DNA from: Acidobacteria bacterium UBA2990 | GTDB taxonomy: Bacteria > Acidobacteriota > Vicinamibacteria > Vicinamibacterales > UBA8438 | DNA length: 15,951 bases | Reading direction: 5' to 3' | NCBI GenBank assembly: GCA_002347025.1 | Contig: DEAE01000033.1 | Coordinates: 1 to 15,951 of the forward strand | Shown here: positions 1-7,782 of the stretch, one piece after another | Numbering within the stretch: position 1 is the first letter of the stretch | Layout: the number at the start of each line of letters is the position of its first letter | Program-made: the position numbers and the translations under genes | The notes under the pieces: generated by a model | What the model saw: the letters and a program-made list of their open reading frames with translations, nothing else | What the model was told of the DNA's origin: nothing | Database searches by the model: none

Positions 1-334
1 TTACGTCAAGCTTCAACAGGAGGCTGCTTGCGTACTGTCTGATAGTGGCACCATCACCGAAGAATCGTCTCTTCTTGGTTTTCCAGCAGTGACTATTCGC
101 CAATCACACGAACGACCGGAGGGAATGGACAGCGGCGTGTTGATTATGAGTGGACTGAAATCTCAGCGAGTCCTGCAGGCCGTGGCGATTATGATGACAC
201 ATGCTAGGGGCGCCAAGAATCGCTGTCAGGTGGACGATTATGAACAACAAGAAGTAAGCAAGAAGGTCCTGAAGATTGTCGTGAGCTATGTTGATTATAT
301 TAATCGCAACGTGTGGCGATTCAGCGATTGTTAG
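1..334 (+). CDS. wecB: Non-hydrolysing UDP-HexNAc 2-epimerase, C-terminal part (5' end outside window)
   Basis: The reading frame is open from base 2 and ends with TAG at 332-334, giving about 110 residues of a protein that starts upstream of the window. The segment SDSGTITEESSLLGFPAVTI followed by HERPEGMDSG and IMSGL is the signature of the UDP-GlcNAc 2-epimerase (WecB) fold, covering the active-site SGT-E motif and the RxxxERPE nucleotide-binding stretch. Family knowledge: these cytoplasmic enzymes invert C2 of a UDP-N-acetylhexosamine. The SDSGTI-EESS/ERPEGMD wording resembles the FnlC/WbjD/CapG branch, which makes UDP-N-acetyl-L-fucosamine, more than E. coli WecB, where the site reads TDSGG. 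The substrate is therefore uncertain and wecB is used here as a family name. The tail after the motif block (RFSDC) looks like a normal C-terminus. Next gene starts 170 bp downstream. Confidence 0.9.
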   Translation, partial: YVKLQQEAACVLSDSGTITEESSLLGFPAVTIRQSHERPEGMDSGVLIMSGLKSQRVLQAVAIMMTHARGAKNRCQVDDYEQQEVSKKVLKIVVSYVDYINRNVWRFSDC

Positions 335-503
335 GTTTGCGACGGATACAGGGATTATGCTGGCTGCTCAAAGAGCCAGGCATTGATAACGCCCAAATTT
401 CTAGTGGCGGACCTGCATAAGGGGTCTGGCTGCGAAAAATCGGGCTGACCAAAGAAGGTGCGCTAGTAGTCAGTATGGCACTTGTGTCTTGACCGGGGGG
501 ATC

Positions 504-2117
504 ATGACTACCGAGGACTTACGTGACGGGTCACGGCAATCAAGGAGTGTGGTGGACGAGGTCCAGGGAGGTCAGGGTGACGAGATCTCTCTTCAACCTT
601 TGTTTAAGGCTCTATGGAGATACCGCCTTATTTTTGTTCTTGGTGGTCTCAGTGCCGTTAGCGCTTCCTTGCTTTGTGCATTCTGGATCTATACAACGCA
701 ACCGGTTGAGCGCCGAGGATTTGTGGGATTCCGGGTCGAGTTTGCCGGGTCTGCTGCTGGTGAATACCCGAACGGCGAGCGTTTTTCCAGAGCGGAGATT
801 GCCAGCGATCCCGTGTTGAGCAAGGTTTTCGCTGCCAATGACCTCGCACGTTACCTGACTTTTGAGGACTTCAAGCGTTCGGTCTTTGTCCAAGATGCAA
901 ATAGTGAGCGGACTTTACTAGAACTTGAGTATGAGAACAGGCTTTCAGATGAGAGCCTGAGTTTTGTAAATCGGTCGCAGTTGGAGACAGAGTTTCAGGA
1001 TAGGAGCGCGTCCTTACAAGGAGCCTCTTACACCATCAACATAATTAATTCAGGGAACCAAGAAGTTATACCAGAAATACTCTTGGGCAAAGTGTTGAAT
1101 GACATCTTGACTGTATGGACTGAGCAGGCCAGAAGAACTAAAGGAGCTTTCTCTTACCTATTAACATTTCAACCGCCATCGTTTAGCACCGAAACGGCCG
1201 AAGGGCTTGATGATGTGATCCGCGCCGAGCGTGGCCGCGATTACCTGAATCAAACTCTTGACTTTGTGGAAGAATTGGAATCCCTTCCCGGTGCGGCAAC
1301 CTTCCAAAGTTCCGCGAATCCTGGTGTATCGGTGAGCGGGATTCGAGCTAACTTGGAGGAAACTCGGAGGTTCGTGCTTGCACCTCTCTTGCGGTTCATC
1401 ATGTTGACTAGACAGGTAACCACTCCTGTGCTCAGAGCCTATCTTGACAATCGCCAACTTGAGATCAACTTGGATCATCAAGCGGCACTCGGTCGGCTGG
1501 AGGTTCTTGAACGCTCAATGCGAGATTACCTTGAAGGATGGTTGGGGGGGCAAACTGACGGCCGGAACTCTTACCCTGGTCCTGACCTAGACCCGGATGC
1601 TGGTTTTGAGACCCAGGTGTCAGGAGTGTCTCTTGACAGGCTGCTAGCGATGGCAGCGAGAGCTGGGGAGGGTCCAGACATACTATTCCGTCAAGCACTT
1701 ACTGAGAGGATCATTCTTGCTGGTGAGGCAGTGGTCGACCTAGAGCGAGAGGCCGCCTTTTACCAGCAGTTGACAGAATTTACGCCAGAGAGCGGTCAAC
1801 AAGCTCAGTTGTCAATGAGTCCGCAGGCAAGGCGTGTTTTCATTGAAAATAGTTTCCAGACAATCAATGGGGCGATTACTACGGGCCTTGCACAGGCAAG
1901 AGCCTTCTTGCGGGATTTGGAACACAACAATCTGCAACCGGAAATCGATCTCTTCTCGATCTCGACTCCGTTCGCTCTGGTTATCACAAGAGCGGAAACT
2001 ACCCGGATATTTTTTGTGTTTGGGCTTGGGGGCTTGTTGTTTGCCTTCGTTGTGCTACCCCTGTTCTGCTTGGTTCACTACTATGTTCGCAAGGACATTC
2101 TTGAAGTAGGCAGCTAG
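504..2117 (+). CDS. Large Wzz-like chain-length determinant / polysaccharide co-polymerase
   Basis: The product is about 537 residues with the topology of polysaccharide co-polymerases: one N-terminal membrane helix (about residues 41-64, LIFVLGGLSAVSASLLCAFW), a long charged, helix-rich periplasmic domain, and a C-terminal helix (about 503-526) followed by a short basic tail (YYVRKD). Family knowledge: Wzz proteins sit in the inner membrane and set the length of Wzy-polymerised glycans. The usual proline-rich segment before the second helix appears only as ISTPFALVITRAE. No Walker A/B motifs or tyrosine-rich tail are seen, so this is not a Wzc/BY-kinase fusion. It is well above the roughly 320-380 residues of classical Wzz, the extra length lying in the periplasmic domain. 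I chose ATG 504 because a GGGGGG run sits about 4 nt before it. TTG 489 is in frame but has no ribosome site. Confidence 0.75.
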   Translation: MTTEDLRDGSRQSRSVVDEVQGGQGDEISLQPLFKALWRYRLIFVLGGLSAVSASLLCAFWIYTTQPVERRGFVGFRVEFAGSAAGEYPNGERFSRAEIASDPVLSKVFAANDLARYLTFEDFKRSVFVQDANSERTLLELEYENRLSDESLSFVNRSQLETEFQDRSASLQGASYTINIINSGNQEVIPEILLGKVLNDILTVWTEQARRTKGAFSYLLTFQPPSFSTETAEGLDDVIRAERGRDYLNQTLDFVEELESLPGAATFQSSANPGVSVSGIRANLEETRRFVLAPLLRFIMLTRQVTTPVLRAYLDNRQLEINLDHQAALGRLEVLERSMRDYLEGWLGGQTDGRNSYPGPDLDPDAGFETQVSGVSLDRLLAMAARAGEGPDILFRQALTERIILAGEAVVDLEREAAFYQQLTEFTPESGQQAQLSMSPQARRVFIENSFQTINGAITTGLAQARAFLRDLEHNNLQPEIDLFSISTPFALVITRAETTRIFFVFGLGGLLFAFVVLPLFCLVHYYVRKDILEVGS

Positions 2118-2314
2118 CGAAGCCTGGTAATTTCTTCGGAAGACTCAGATAGAAGCTAGACACAGCTGATTCGTTCCTAATGGACTGGCGCGATCTTATC
2201 TCCCGACGAGAGACCGTGTGGCTCCCTCTGATGGAGGTCGAGGTCTTCAGGGGTGTTTGGTGGCTCACCGTTTTGTCCGGTATCAACTGATTTGAACAAA
2301 CCGGCCGAGTTTCG

Positions 2315-2887
2315 ATGCACATACAACGTTCGTTCGTAATCCTTGACCGGGACGGCACCCTGAATGTCGACCGTCACTACCTTGCTGATGCAAATGACCT
2401 TGAGTTGCTGCCCGGGGTAGGTCTGGGCTTGCGGCGCCTTCGTGCGCTGGGTCTTGGTCTCGTGGTGGTGACCAATCAGTCGGCCATAGGGAAAGGCATC
2501 ATCGATCACGATAAGTTGGACGAGATTCATGCTCGGTTAAGGATGTTGCTCCTTGATGAGGATATTGAGCTCGATGGTATCTATGCATGTCCCCATGACC
2601 CAGATAAGGATGGTCCTTGCTATTGCCGGAAGCCGGCACCGGGTCTTATCGAGGATGCAGTCAATGATCTTGGATTCGACCCGAAGGCTAGCTTCATGAT
2701 TGGCGATAGTAGTTCAGACATCGAGTGCGGACGAGGCGTTGGAGCGTTTACTATCCTTGTTCGAACCGGATATGGAACTGAGACAGAGAAGAGAGATGAC
2801 GTGTTTCCCGATAAGGTTGTTGACGATTTCGAGGCAGCCTCTAGATTGATTGAGTCTGAATTGGCGCTAGATCCAGACCGAATGTAG
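2315..2887 (+). CDS. gmhB: D-glycero-D-manno-heptose 1,7-bisphosphate 7-phosphatase (HAD-IIIA)
   Basis: The 190-residue protein has the length and motifs of GmhB. Visible are the nucleophile motif LDRDGTLN with Asp11 and Asp13, TNQS at 53-56, and a zinc site made by C92-P-H94 and C102-Y-C104. Lys106 follows at once in RKP, and GDSSSDIECG carries Asp131 and Asp135. Family knowledge: GmhB removes the 7-phosphate of heptose 1,7-bisphosphate in the cytoplasm on the way to ADP-L-glycero- or GDP-D-glycero-manno-heptose, and the Cys/His zinc loop separates it from histidinol-phosphatase and other HAD members. No gmhA, hldE or hddA/C homologue is in this window, so the other steps must be elsewhere or the enzyme acts on another sugar phosphate. 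The gene stands alone, with a 197-bp gap before it. ATG 2315 has only a poor ribosome site, but the nucleophile motif at residue 11 fits this start. Confidence 0.92.
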   Translation: MHIQRSFVILDRDGTLNVDRHYLADANDLELLPGVGLGLRRLRALGLGLVVVTNQSAIGKGIIDHDKLDEIHARLRMLLLDEDIELDGIYACPHDPDKDGPCYCRKPAPGLIEDAVNDLGFDPKASFMIGDSSSDIECGRGVGAFTILVRTGYGTETEKRDDVFPDKVVDDFEAASRLIESELALDPDRM

Positions 2888-3155
2888 TGAGCCAAGATGT
2901 GCTGCCGATCAAAAATCGAGTCTTCGTTCTGTAGCTGTTTTGCAATCAAGTTTCGACCCTAGATTTTTTGTGAGACTGTGTTTGTTTTGTGACGGAGGAA
3001 GCTTTGTGGAATTCCCTTTTGGTTGAGTATAGCTGTTGTGTGGAAAGTGTTGGTCGTGGTGACTAGGGGTTTACGCTCCAGTTCGGCGTTTGTCTGCTGC
3101 GTAGAGCGAATCAGGCATCGGTGGTGTTTTACCACTGAGTGATGGAAATTAGCTG

Positions 3156-4955
3156 ATGGTCGACATTGTGTTCGCAGCGGTCGGCGCGCTGGTGGTGTCC
3201 ATTCCGTCTGTTTATTTAATAAAGAGCTACGCAACCTGGATTGGTGTAGTTGTTCAACCAAGTAGCGATCGCTGGCATGTAAGGACGGTGCCGATGCTTG
3301 GTGGTGTGGCGATTGTTGCTTCTACCCTGTTGCCGGTGATTCTGCTTGATGCCTGGGATGGTTCGGTTCGTTGGTTGCTTGGTGTAGCTGTGGTCTTCTC
3401 GGTGGTTGGTCTGGTCGACGACATAAAAAACCTGCTGCCGAGCACGAAACTTGTGGCACAGCTAGCTGGAGCTTCGACCTTGGTGTTTGCTGGTTTTGTG
3501 TCTGAATTGACACCATTTCAAATTGGCAATGTACTTGTCGCCATTTTTTGGATTGTTGGCGTGACCAACGCATTCAACCTGCTCGACAACATGGATGGGT
3601 TATGTGCAGGAATAGGAACGATCGCGGTCGTTGCATTTGTAATTAGTCGAGTTCTGGGTGGAGGCATAAGTGAACCGGACACAATATATGGGGCAGCGCT
3701 AGGTGGAGCGATGCTTGGGTTTCTGCTTTTTAATTTCTCTCCTGCTTCCATTTTTATGGGTGACGCTGGCAGCCTATTTATCGGTGTCAGTGTTGCTGGC
3801 CTCACGCTCATGCCTGGGAACCCCGGTAGTCCCAATATGCTTACAGTCATAGCAGTTCCAGTTTTAATTTTAGCCATTCCAATCTTTGATACGACCTTTG
3901 TGACGTTGTCGCGAAGATTTTCGGGCCGACCGGCTTCACAGGGGGGGCGCGATCACACGTCACATCGATTGGTTGCGCTGGGGTTCTCGGAGCGGAAGGC
4001 CGTGATGTTGCTTTATGGCCTTGGTGGGACATCTGGCCTGTTGGCGATATTCGTGGGGCAGTTTGGAATTGGTTACGTAAATCTGATCATCGCGTTGCTC
4101 GTCGTGTTGTTGCTTTTGCTAGGTGTGCGGTTGGCACATGTGAAGGTCTACGAAAGTAGAGATTTAGAGGGCCTGCCAGGGGAGCGTTTAACCCCATTAC
4201 TCGGGACTTTGATGTACAAGCGGCGTCTAGCGGAAATCGCGCTCGACTGCCTCCTGGTCACGCTAGCCTACTACGCCGCATTCTGGATTCGGTTCGAGGA
4301 TTTTAGCGAACTGAACGAATCCGACTTCCAGTTTTTTTACGCCTTCTTCCTCCAGTCACTCCCGATTGTTCTTGCCTGCAAGGTCCTATCGTTGTTTTCG
4401 ATGGGTGTTTATGGTGGCATCTGGCGTTACTTCAGCCTATCCGACTTGAGTGGCTATCTGCGAGGACTGCTCCTCGGTTCGGTGACAAGCATATTGGCGA
4501 CCCTCGCTGTGTTCCGGTTCGAGGGTTTCTCGCGCGCAGTCTTCATAATCGATTTGATGCTCCTGATGCTTCTTGTGCTCGGTTCACGGATTTCTTTTCG
4601 GTTTCTTGGGGAAGTCGCACAGCAGGGTAACAACGATGGACAGCGGACTATCGTCTATGGAGCCGGCAGCGCTGGAGTGGCGCTCATTCGTGAGCTGGTG
4701 AGTAACCCAAGCCGTGGATTCTTGCCGATTGGGTTCATCGACGATGACTTTGAACTGAACGGGCACCGAATCCAAGGGTGCAATGTACTCGGAAGTCTTG
4801 ACGACCTAGCCAATTTGATTCCGAGCTATAACGTCGAGACGATCATTGTGAGCACAGATGTGCTCACAACCGCGAACCAGGAGCAGCTCAAGCAAGTCTG
4901 TCTCAAAAGTGGCACGGAGCTAATCCGGTTCGAATTCAAGCTAGACCGACTTTAG
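3156..4955 (+). CDS. WecA-type phosphoglycosyl transferase fused to FlaA1/CapD-like membrane and nucleotide-binding domain
   Basis: A 599-residue two-part protein. Residues about 1-325 are a polytopic MraY/WecA-family domain: DRWHVRTVPMLGG (38-50), the metal-binding VDD (Asp88-Asp89), NAFNLLDNMDGL (138-149), FMGDAGS (200-206) and RDHTSHR (265-271). This domain transfers a sugar-1-phosphate from a UDP-sugar to undecaprenyl phosphate and so starts glycan assembly. Residues about 352-599 match the N-terminal half of WbpM/FlaA1/PglF proteins: membrane helices from YKRRLAEIALD onward (355-480), then a Rossmann-like CoA-binding_3 type domain with YGAGSAG (501-507) and GFIDDD (526-531). The protein stops where the 4,6-dehydratase SDR domain would begin, so no dehydratase activity is expected from this chain. 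The second half may bind a nucleotide sugar as a sensor or partner, which is inference. ATG 3156 begins directly with the first membrane helix. Ribosome site is weak (GGA about 11 nt upstream). Confidence 0.88.
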   Translation: MVDIVFAAVGALVVSIPSVYLIKSYATWIGVVVQPSSDRWHVRTVPMLGGVAIVASTLLPVILLDAWDGSVRWLLGVAVVFSVVGLVDDIKNLLPSTKLVAQLAGASTLVFAGFVSELTPFQIGNVLVAIFWIVGVTNAFNLLDNMDGLCAGIGTIAVVAFVISRVLGGGISEPDTIYGAALGGAMLGFLLFNFSPASIFMGDAGSLFIGVSVAGLTLMPGNPGSPNMLTVIAVPVLILAIPIFDTTFVTLSRRFSGRPASQGGRDHTSHRLVALGFSERKAVMLLYGLGGTSGLLAIFVGQFGIGYVNLIIALLVVLLLLLGVRLAHVKVYESRDLEGLPGERLTPLLGTLMYKRRLAEIALDCLLVTLAYYAAFWIRFEDFSELNESDFQFFYAFFLQSLPIVLACKVLSLFSMGVYGGIWRYFSLSDLSGYLRGLLLGSVTSILATLAVFRFEGFSRAVFIIDLMLLMLLVLGSRISFRFLGEVAQQGNNDGQRTIVYGAGSAGVALIRELVSNPSRGFLPIGFIDDDFELNGHRIQGCNVLGSLDDLANLIPSYNVETIIVSTDVLTTANQEQLKQVCLKSGTELIRFEFKLDRL

Positions 4956-5201
4956 CCGAAAAGAGTAACATCACGATCGGAATTTAGTGCTGTTACTGGA
5001 CAGATGAAATCAAGAAATAATCCCTATATTTAACGTTGATGGACTACAGCGTTTTGTTCGTTGGCGGCTAAGCGGGTTCACTCGGAACCTTCTAAAGAGC
5101 CGGTCGCATTCTACGGTTGCTCACCTTCGGGCTTCAGCTGATGTACCACCATTGCTGCTAGTCATACTCCCGAGTCCACTAACTACCTAGACAGATACTG
5201 C

Positions 5202-6173
5202 ATGCGAGCACTGATTACTGGCGGCGCTGGTTTCGTTGGGTCTCATTTGGCTGAAGCTCTTCTCCAAAAAGGGCATCATGTCTTTGTCCTAGATGATCTT
5301 TCGACTGGAAAAATTGACAATATCGAACACCTTAAGTCCCATGATCGTTTTGGATACCTCATCGGTAGCGTGCTTGATGAGACCGTTTTGGCTGAGCTTG
5401 TTGAGCAGTGTGATGTGGTCTTTCACTTGGCCGCTGTGGTCGGGGTGAAGCTGATTATAGATGAGCCGGTTCGCACAATAGAGACCAACGTCCATGGTAC
5501 AGAAGTCGTGTTGAGGTGCGCCGCTAGACATCGCCGACCTGTGTTGATTGTGTCTACCTCAGAGGTTTATGGAAAGGGAATCCAGGTGCCTTTTAGGGAA
5601 GGCTCTGATCTGGTACTTGGGGCAACGACACAACATCGGTGGGCATATGCTTGCAGTAAGGCCATCGATGAATTCCTCGGTTTGGCATATTGGAAAGAAA
5701 AGCGGGTTCCCGTGATCATCACCAGGCTGTTCAACACGGTCGGTCCTCGGCAGCGAGGACGATACGGCATGGTAATACCAAACTTTGTCCGCCAGGCCCT
5801 TTCCGGTGGCCCTATCACCGTTTTCGGAGATGGACGCCAGACTAGGTGTTTTGGTTATGTTGGTGATGTTGTCCAGGCGCTCATAGGGTTAGCGACAGAC
5901 CCGAGGGCCGTGGGTGAAGTGTTTAATGTTGGCAACGATGAGGAGATCTCTATCGAGACACTTGCGAAAAAGATTAAGTTGCTGACTAACAGCCAAGCCG
6001 AGATTGTCAAAATCCCTTACCATGAGGCATATGAACCTGGGTTTGAGGACATGTTTCGCCGGGTGCCAGACATCCGAAAGGTCAAGGAGCTTCTGAACTG
6101 GAGACCAGAGGTGGGCACAGATGAACTATTAACCAAAATCATCGAGTACACCCGTCAAAGTCAGAGCAGGTAG
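5202..6173 (+). CDS. NAD-dependent nucleotide-sugar epimerase/dehydratase (extended SDR)
   Basis: A complete 323-residue extended SDR. It starts with the Rossmann motif TGGAGFVGSH (residues 6-15), has the acidic pair Asp31-Asp32 at the end of beta-2 that selects NAD(H), HLAA (75-78), the active-site STSEVYG (118-124), and the catalytic pair Tyr149 and Lys153 in YACSK. RLFNTVGPRQ (175-184) and ITVFGDGRQTRCFGYV (205-220) are the nucleotide-sugar-binding blocks typical of the UDP-glucuronate decarboxylase / UDP-glucose 4-epimerase group. Family knowledge places it in the cytoplasm, converting a UDP-, dTDP- or GDP-sugar for glycan assembly. The sequence alone does not decide between 4-epimerase, decarboxylase and 4,6-dehydratase. 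It lies between the WecA-like initiator and the GT-C protein, fitting a precursor role. Gaps of about 200-250 bp on both sides suggest separate transcription. The start codon carries the Rossmann motif at the expected distance. Confidence 0.9.
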   Translation: MRALITGGAGFVGSHLAEALLQKGHHVFVLDDLSTGKIDNIEHLKSHDRFGYLIGSVLDETVLAELVEQCDVVFHLAAVVGVKLIIDEPVRTIETNVHGTEVVLRCAARHRRPVLIVSTSEVYGKGIQVPFREGSDLVLGATTQHRWAYACSKAIDEFLGLAYWKEKRVPVIITRLFNTVGPRQRGRYGMVIPNFVRQALSGGPITVFGDGRQTRCFGYVGDVVQALIGLATDPRAVGEVFNVGNDEEISIETLAKKIKLLTNSQAEIVKIPYHEAYEPGFEDMFRRVPDIRKVKELLNWRPEVGTDELLTKIIEYTRQSQSR

Positions 6174-6318
6174 ATAGTTCCACGGGCGAGGGAGGATTAC
6201 CACATCTTCATTCCTTAGGCCTTTCCCGGTAGTCAGCCGCACGTATCGCTCGTGGTGGGCAGGAGACTGTTCCTGAAGCGATACGGGGCAGCTGATTCTA
6301 GTTAACCCAGCTGTTGTG

Positions 6319-6344
6319 GCGCTCGCCGTTTAAACGGCGAGTGC
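6319..6344. repeat. Perfect 20-bp palindrome in the intergenic gap
   Basis: CTCGCCGTTTAAACGGCGAG at 6322-6341 equals its own reverse complement, and the outer three bases extend it as G-C, C-G and one G-T wobble. It lies 38 bp before the GT-C gene and about 150 bp after the SDR stop. As RNA it would form a hairpin with a very short loop. There is no T-run on either side, so it is not a standard terminator. It could be a dimeric operator, but nothing here decides this. Confidence 0.6.
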
Positions 6345-6379
6345 ACGGTTTGATACTGGCCTGAACTGTCAGATTAGCC

Positions 6380-7750
6380 ATGTTGACCAAGACTCTTGCA
6401 TCCCCCCGACTAATCTTGGCGCTGATAGTGACAGTCTTTGTTTTCCGTGCTGTTTTGGCGATCTCGATCGTTCCGCCGTGGCAGCATCCAGATGAGCCGC
6501 AGCATTTCGCGTGGGTTTACATGATGGCTTGGCAGCAACCGGGTTCTGCCGAATATGTCGACCTAGATCTTGAGGCTAGGATCCTGCACTCGATGAGCGA
6601 ACATGGGTGGTGGCATCATTACGATGAGCCAGAACCAAGTCCGTTTCCGAAGGACTTTTCCCAGGTTCCCGATGACCACGTCTGGCGGCTAGGGAACCCA
6701 CCACGAGTTTACTATGCCTTAGCTGGGGTAGTGCTCGCTTTCACTAGCCCAGACGACCTTATGGGTCAGTATTACCTGTTGCGTTGGGTGGCGCTGGCGT
6801 TTGCTGTTCCGACCATCATGTGTATTTGGGCTGGCTCTCGCCGTCTCTTTGGTGTCCATGTCGCTGCTGGTGCGACACTACTGACCGCACTGCATCCGCA
6901 GTTTGTTTTAATGTCGACCGCTGTGAATCCAGACGTTCTTGTATACCTCTGCGGTGCGGTGGTGTGGTGGCAGGCTGCTCGGTTTGTGACCGGAGGCCCG
7001 GTTGCGGGGAGCCTGAGTCCTATGCTGTGCGTGGCGATGGTGGCTTTTTTTATCAAACGGTCTGCCACACCATTGCTCTTGATGTCCCTTACAGTTCCAG
7101 TGTTGGCAGGTCGTGTCCGGTTCTGGGGTGCTGTGGGGGCTAGAGGTTACTCTGTTAGCGTATTGGTTGGTGTGGCGGGGCTAGCGATATTTGGAGTGCT
7201 ATCGTGGGCTGGAAACTCAATGTCTTGGTTGGCTGATTACCGAGCCTACTTACTGTCGTTCAGCAGAATGGGACCTTACGTCGATTATGGATCTAGCCTC
7301 ACAGAGTGGTGGACATTCTTTAAACAGTTCAGCGAGGGGTTCATTAATAGTTTTTGGTTGGTGGCGGGTTGGCTCAGATACCCCGCTCCGGCATCCTGGC
7401 TACTGGTCGTTCACTTGTTGACTGTTGCTGCGTTCACCGGCTGTGCCAGAGGGGTACGAAGGGCGGATCAAGCGCAGTGGCGTACAGGACTCACTCTGGC
7501 AGGAATCTTAGTGGGAATTCAGCTAGCTGGTATCTACGGTGGACTCTTTCTGAAGGGATTTAGCGGTCAGGGTCGATTTCTTTTTCCGGTTATGGGGCCG
7601 TTCATGGTGTTGATTTGGATCGGCATCCATAGTTGGTGGCCCCAGCGGGCCTGGCCATTTGTCAGCACTACGTTATTGTCAATTGTGTTTGTCCTCGATA
7701 TTGTCAGTTGGCTCGGAGTGCTCGTTCCAGCGTATGTTGGCTTGAGTTAG
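6380..7750 (+). CDS. Polytopic GT-C-like membrane glycosyltransferase (DUF2142/PMT-like)
   Basis: A 456-residue integral membrane protein with about ten hydrophobic segments. After the first helix comes PPWQHPDEPQHF (residues 32-43), an extracytoplasmic loop motif with an acidic pair (Asp38-Glu39) and His42 as in the DUF2142 and PMT_2/ArnT-like GT-C proteins. There the loop-1 acidic residue is part of the active site. A second conserved-looking block is HPQFVLMSTAVNPDVL (about residues 173-188). Family knowledge: GT-C enzymes use polyprenyl-phosphate sugars and transfer the sugar on the outer face of the inner membrane. The donor and acceptor cannot be told from the sequence. The next gene starts 32 bp after the stop and encodes a beta-rich membrane protein that probably works with this one. 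ATG 6380 precedes a typical first helix; no strong ribosome site is present. Confidence 0.7.
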   Translation: MLTKTLASPRLILALIVTVFVFRAVLAISIVPPWQHPDEPQHFAWVYMMAWQQPGSAEYVDLDLEARILHSMSEHGWWHHYDEPEPSPFPKDFSQVPDDHVWRLGNPPRVYYALAGVVLAFTSPDDLMGQYYLLRWVALAFAVPTIMCIWAGSRRLFGVHVAAGATLLTALHPQFVLMSTAVNPDVLVYLCGAVVWWQAARFVTGGPVAGSLSPMLCVAMVAFFIKRSATPLLLMSLTVPVLAGRVRFWGAVGARGYSVSVLVGVAGLAIFGVLSWAGNSMSWLADYRAYLLSFSRMGPYVDYGSSLTEWWTFFKQFSEGFINSFWLVAGWLRYPAPASWLLVVHLLTVAAFTGCARGVRRADQAQWRTGLTLAGILVGIQLAGIYGGLFLKGFSGQGRFLFPVMGPFMVLIWIGIHSWWPQRAWPFVSTTLLSIVFVLDIVSWLGVLVPAYVGLS

Positions 7751-7782
7751 TCACGATTACTTGCTGGCTTACTCCGAAGGTT

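Noticed and set aside
360..379. Hairpin CTGGCT/AGCCAG 26 bp after the 2-epimerase stop as a terminator
   Set aside because: Only a 6-bp stem with an 8-nt loop and no U-tract on either strand.
7633..7782. Upstream extension of the beta-rich membrane protein gene into the GT-C gene
   Set aside because: The added residues overlap a well-supported coding frame and place extra polar/Cys-rich sequence before the first helix; ATG 7783 is more natural.
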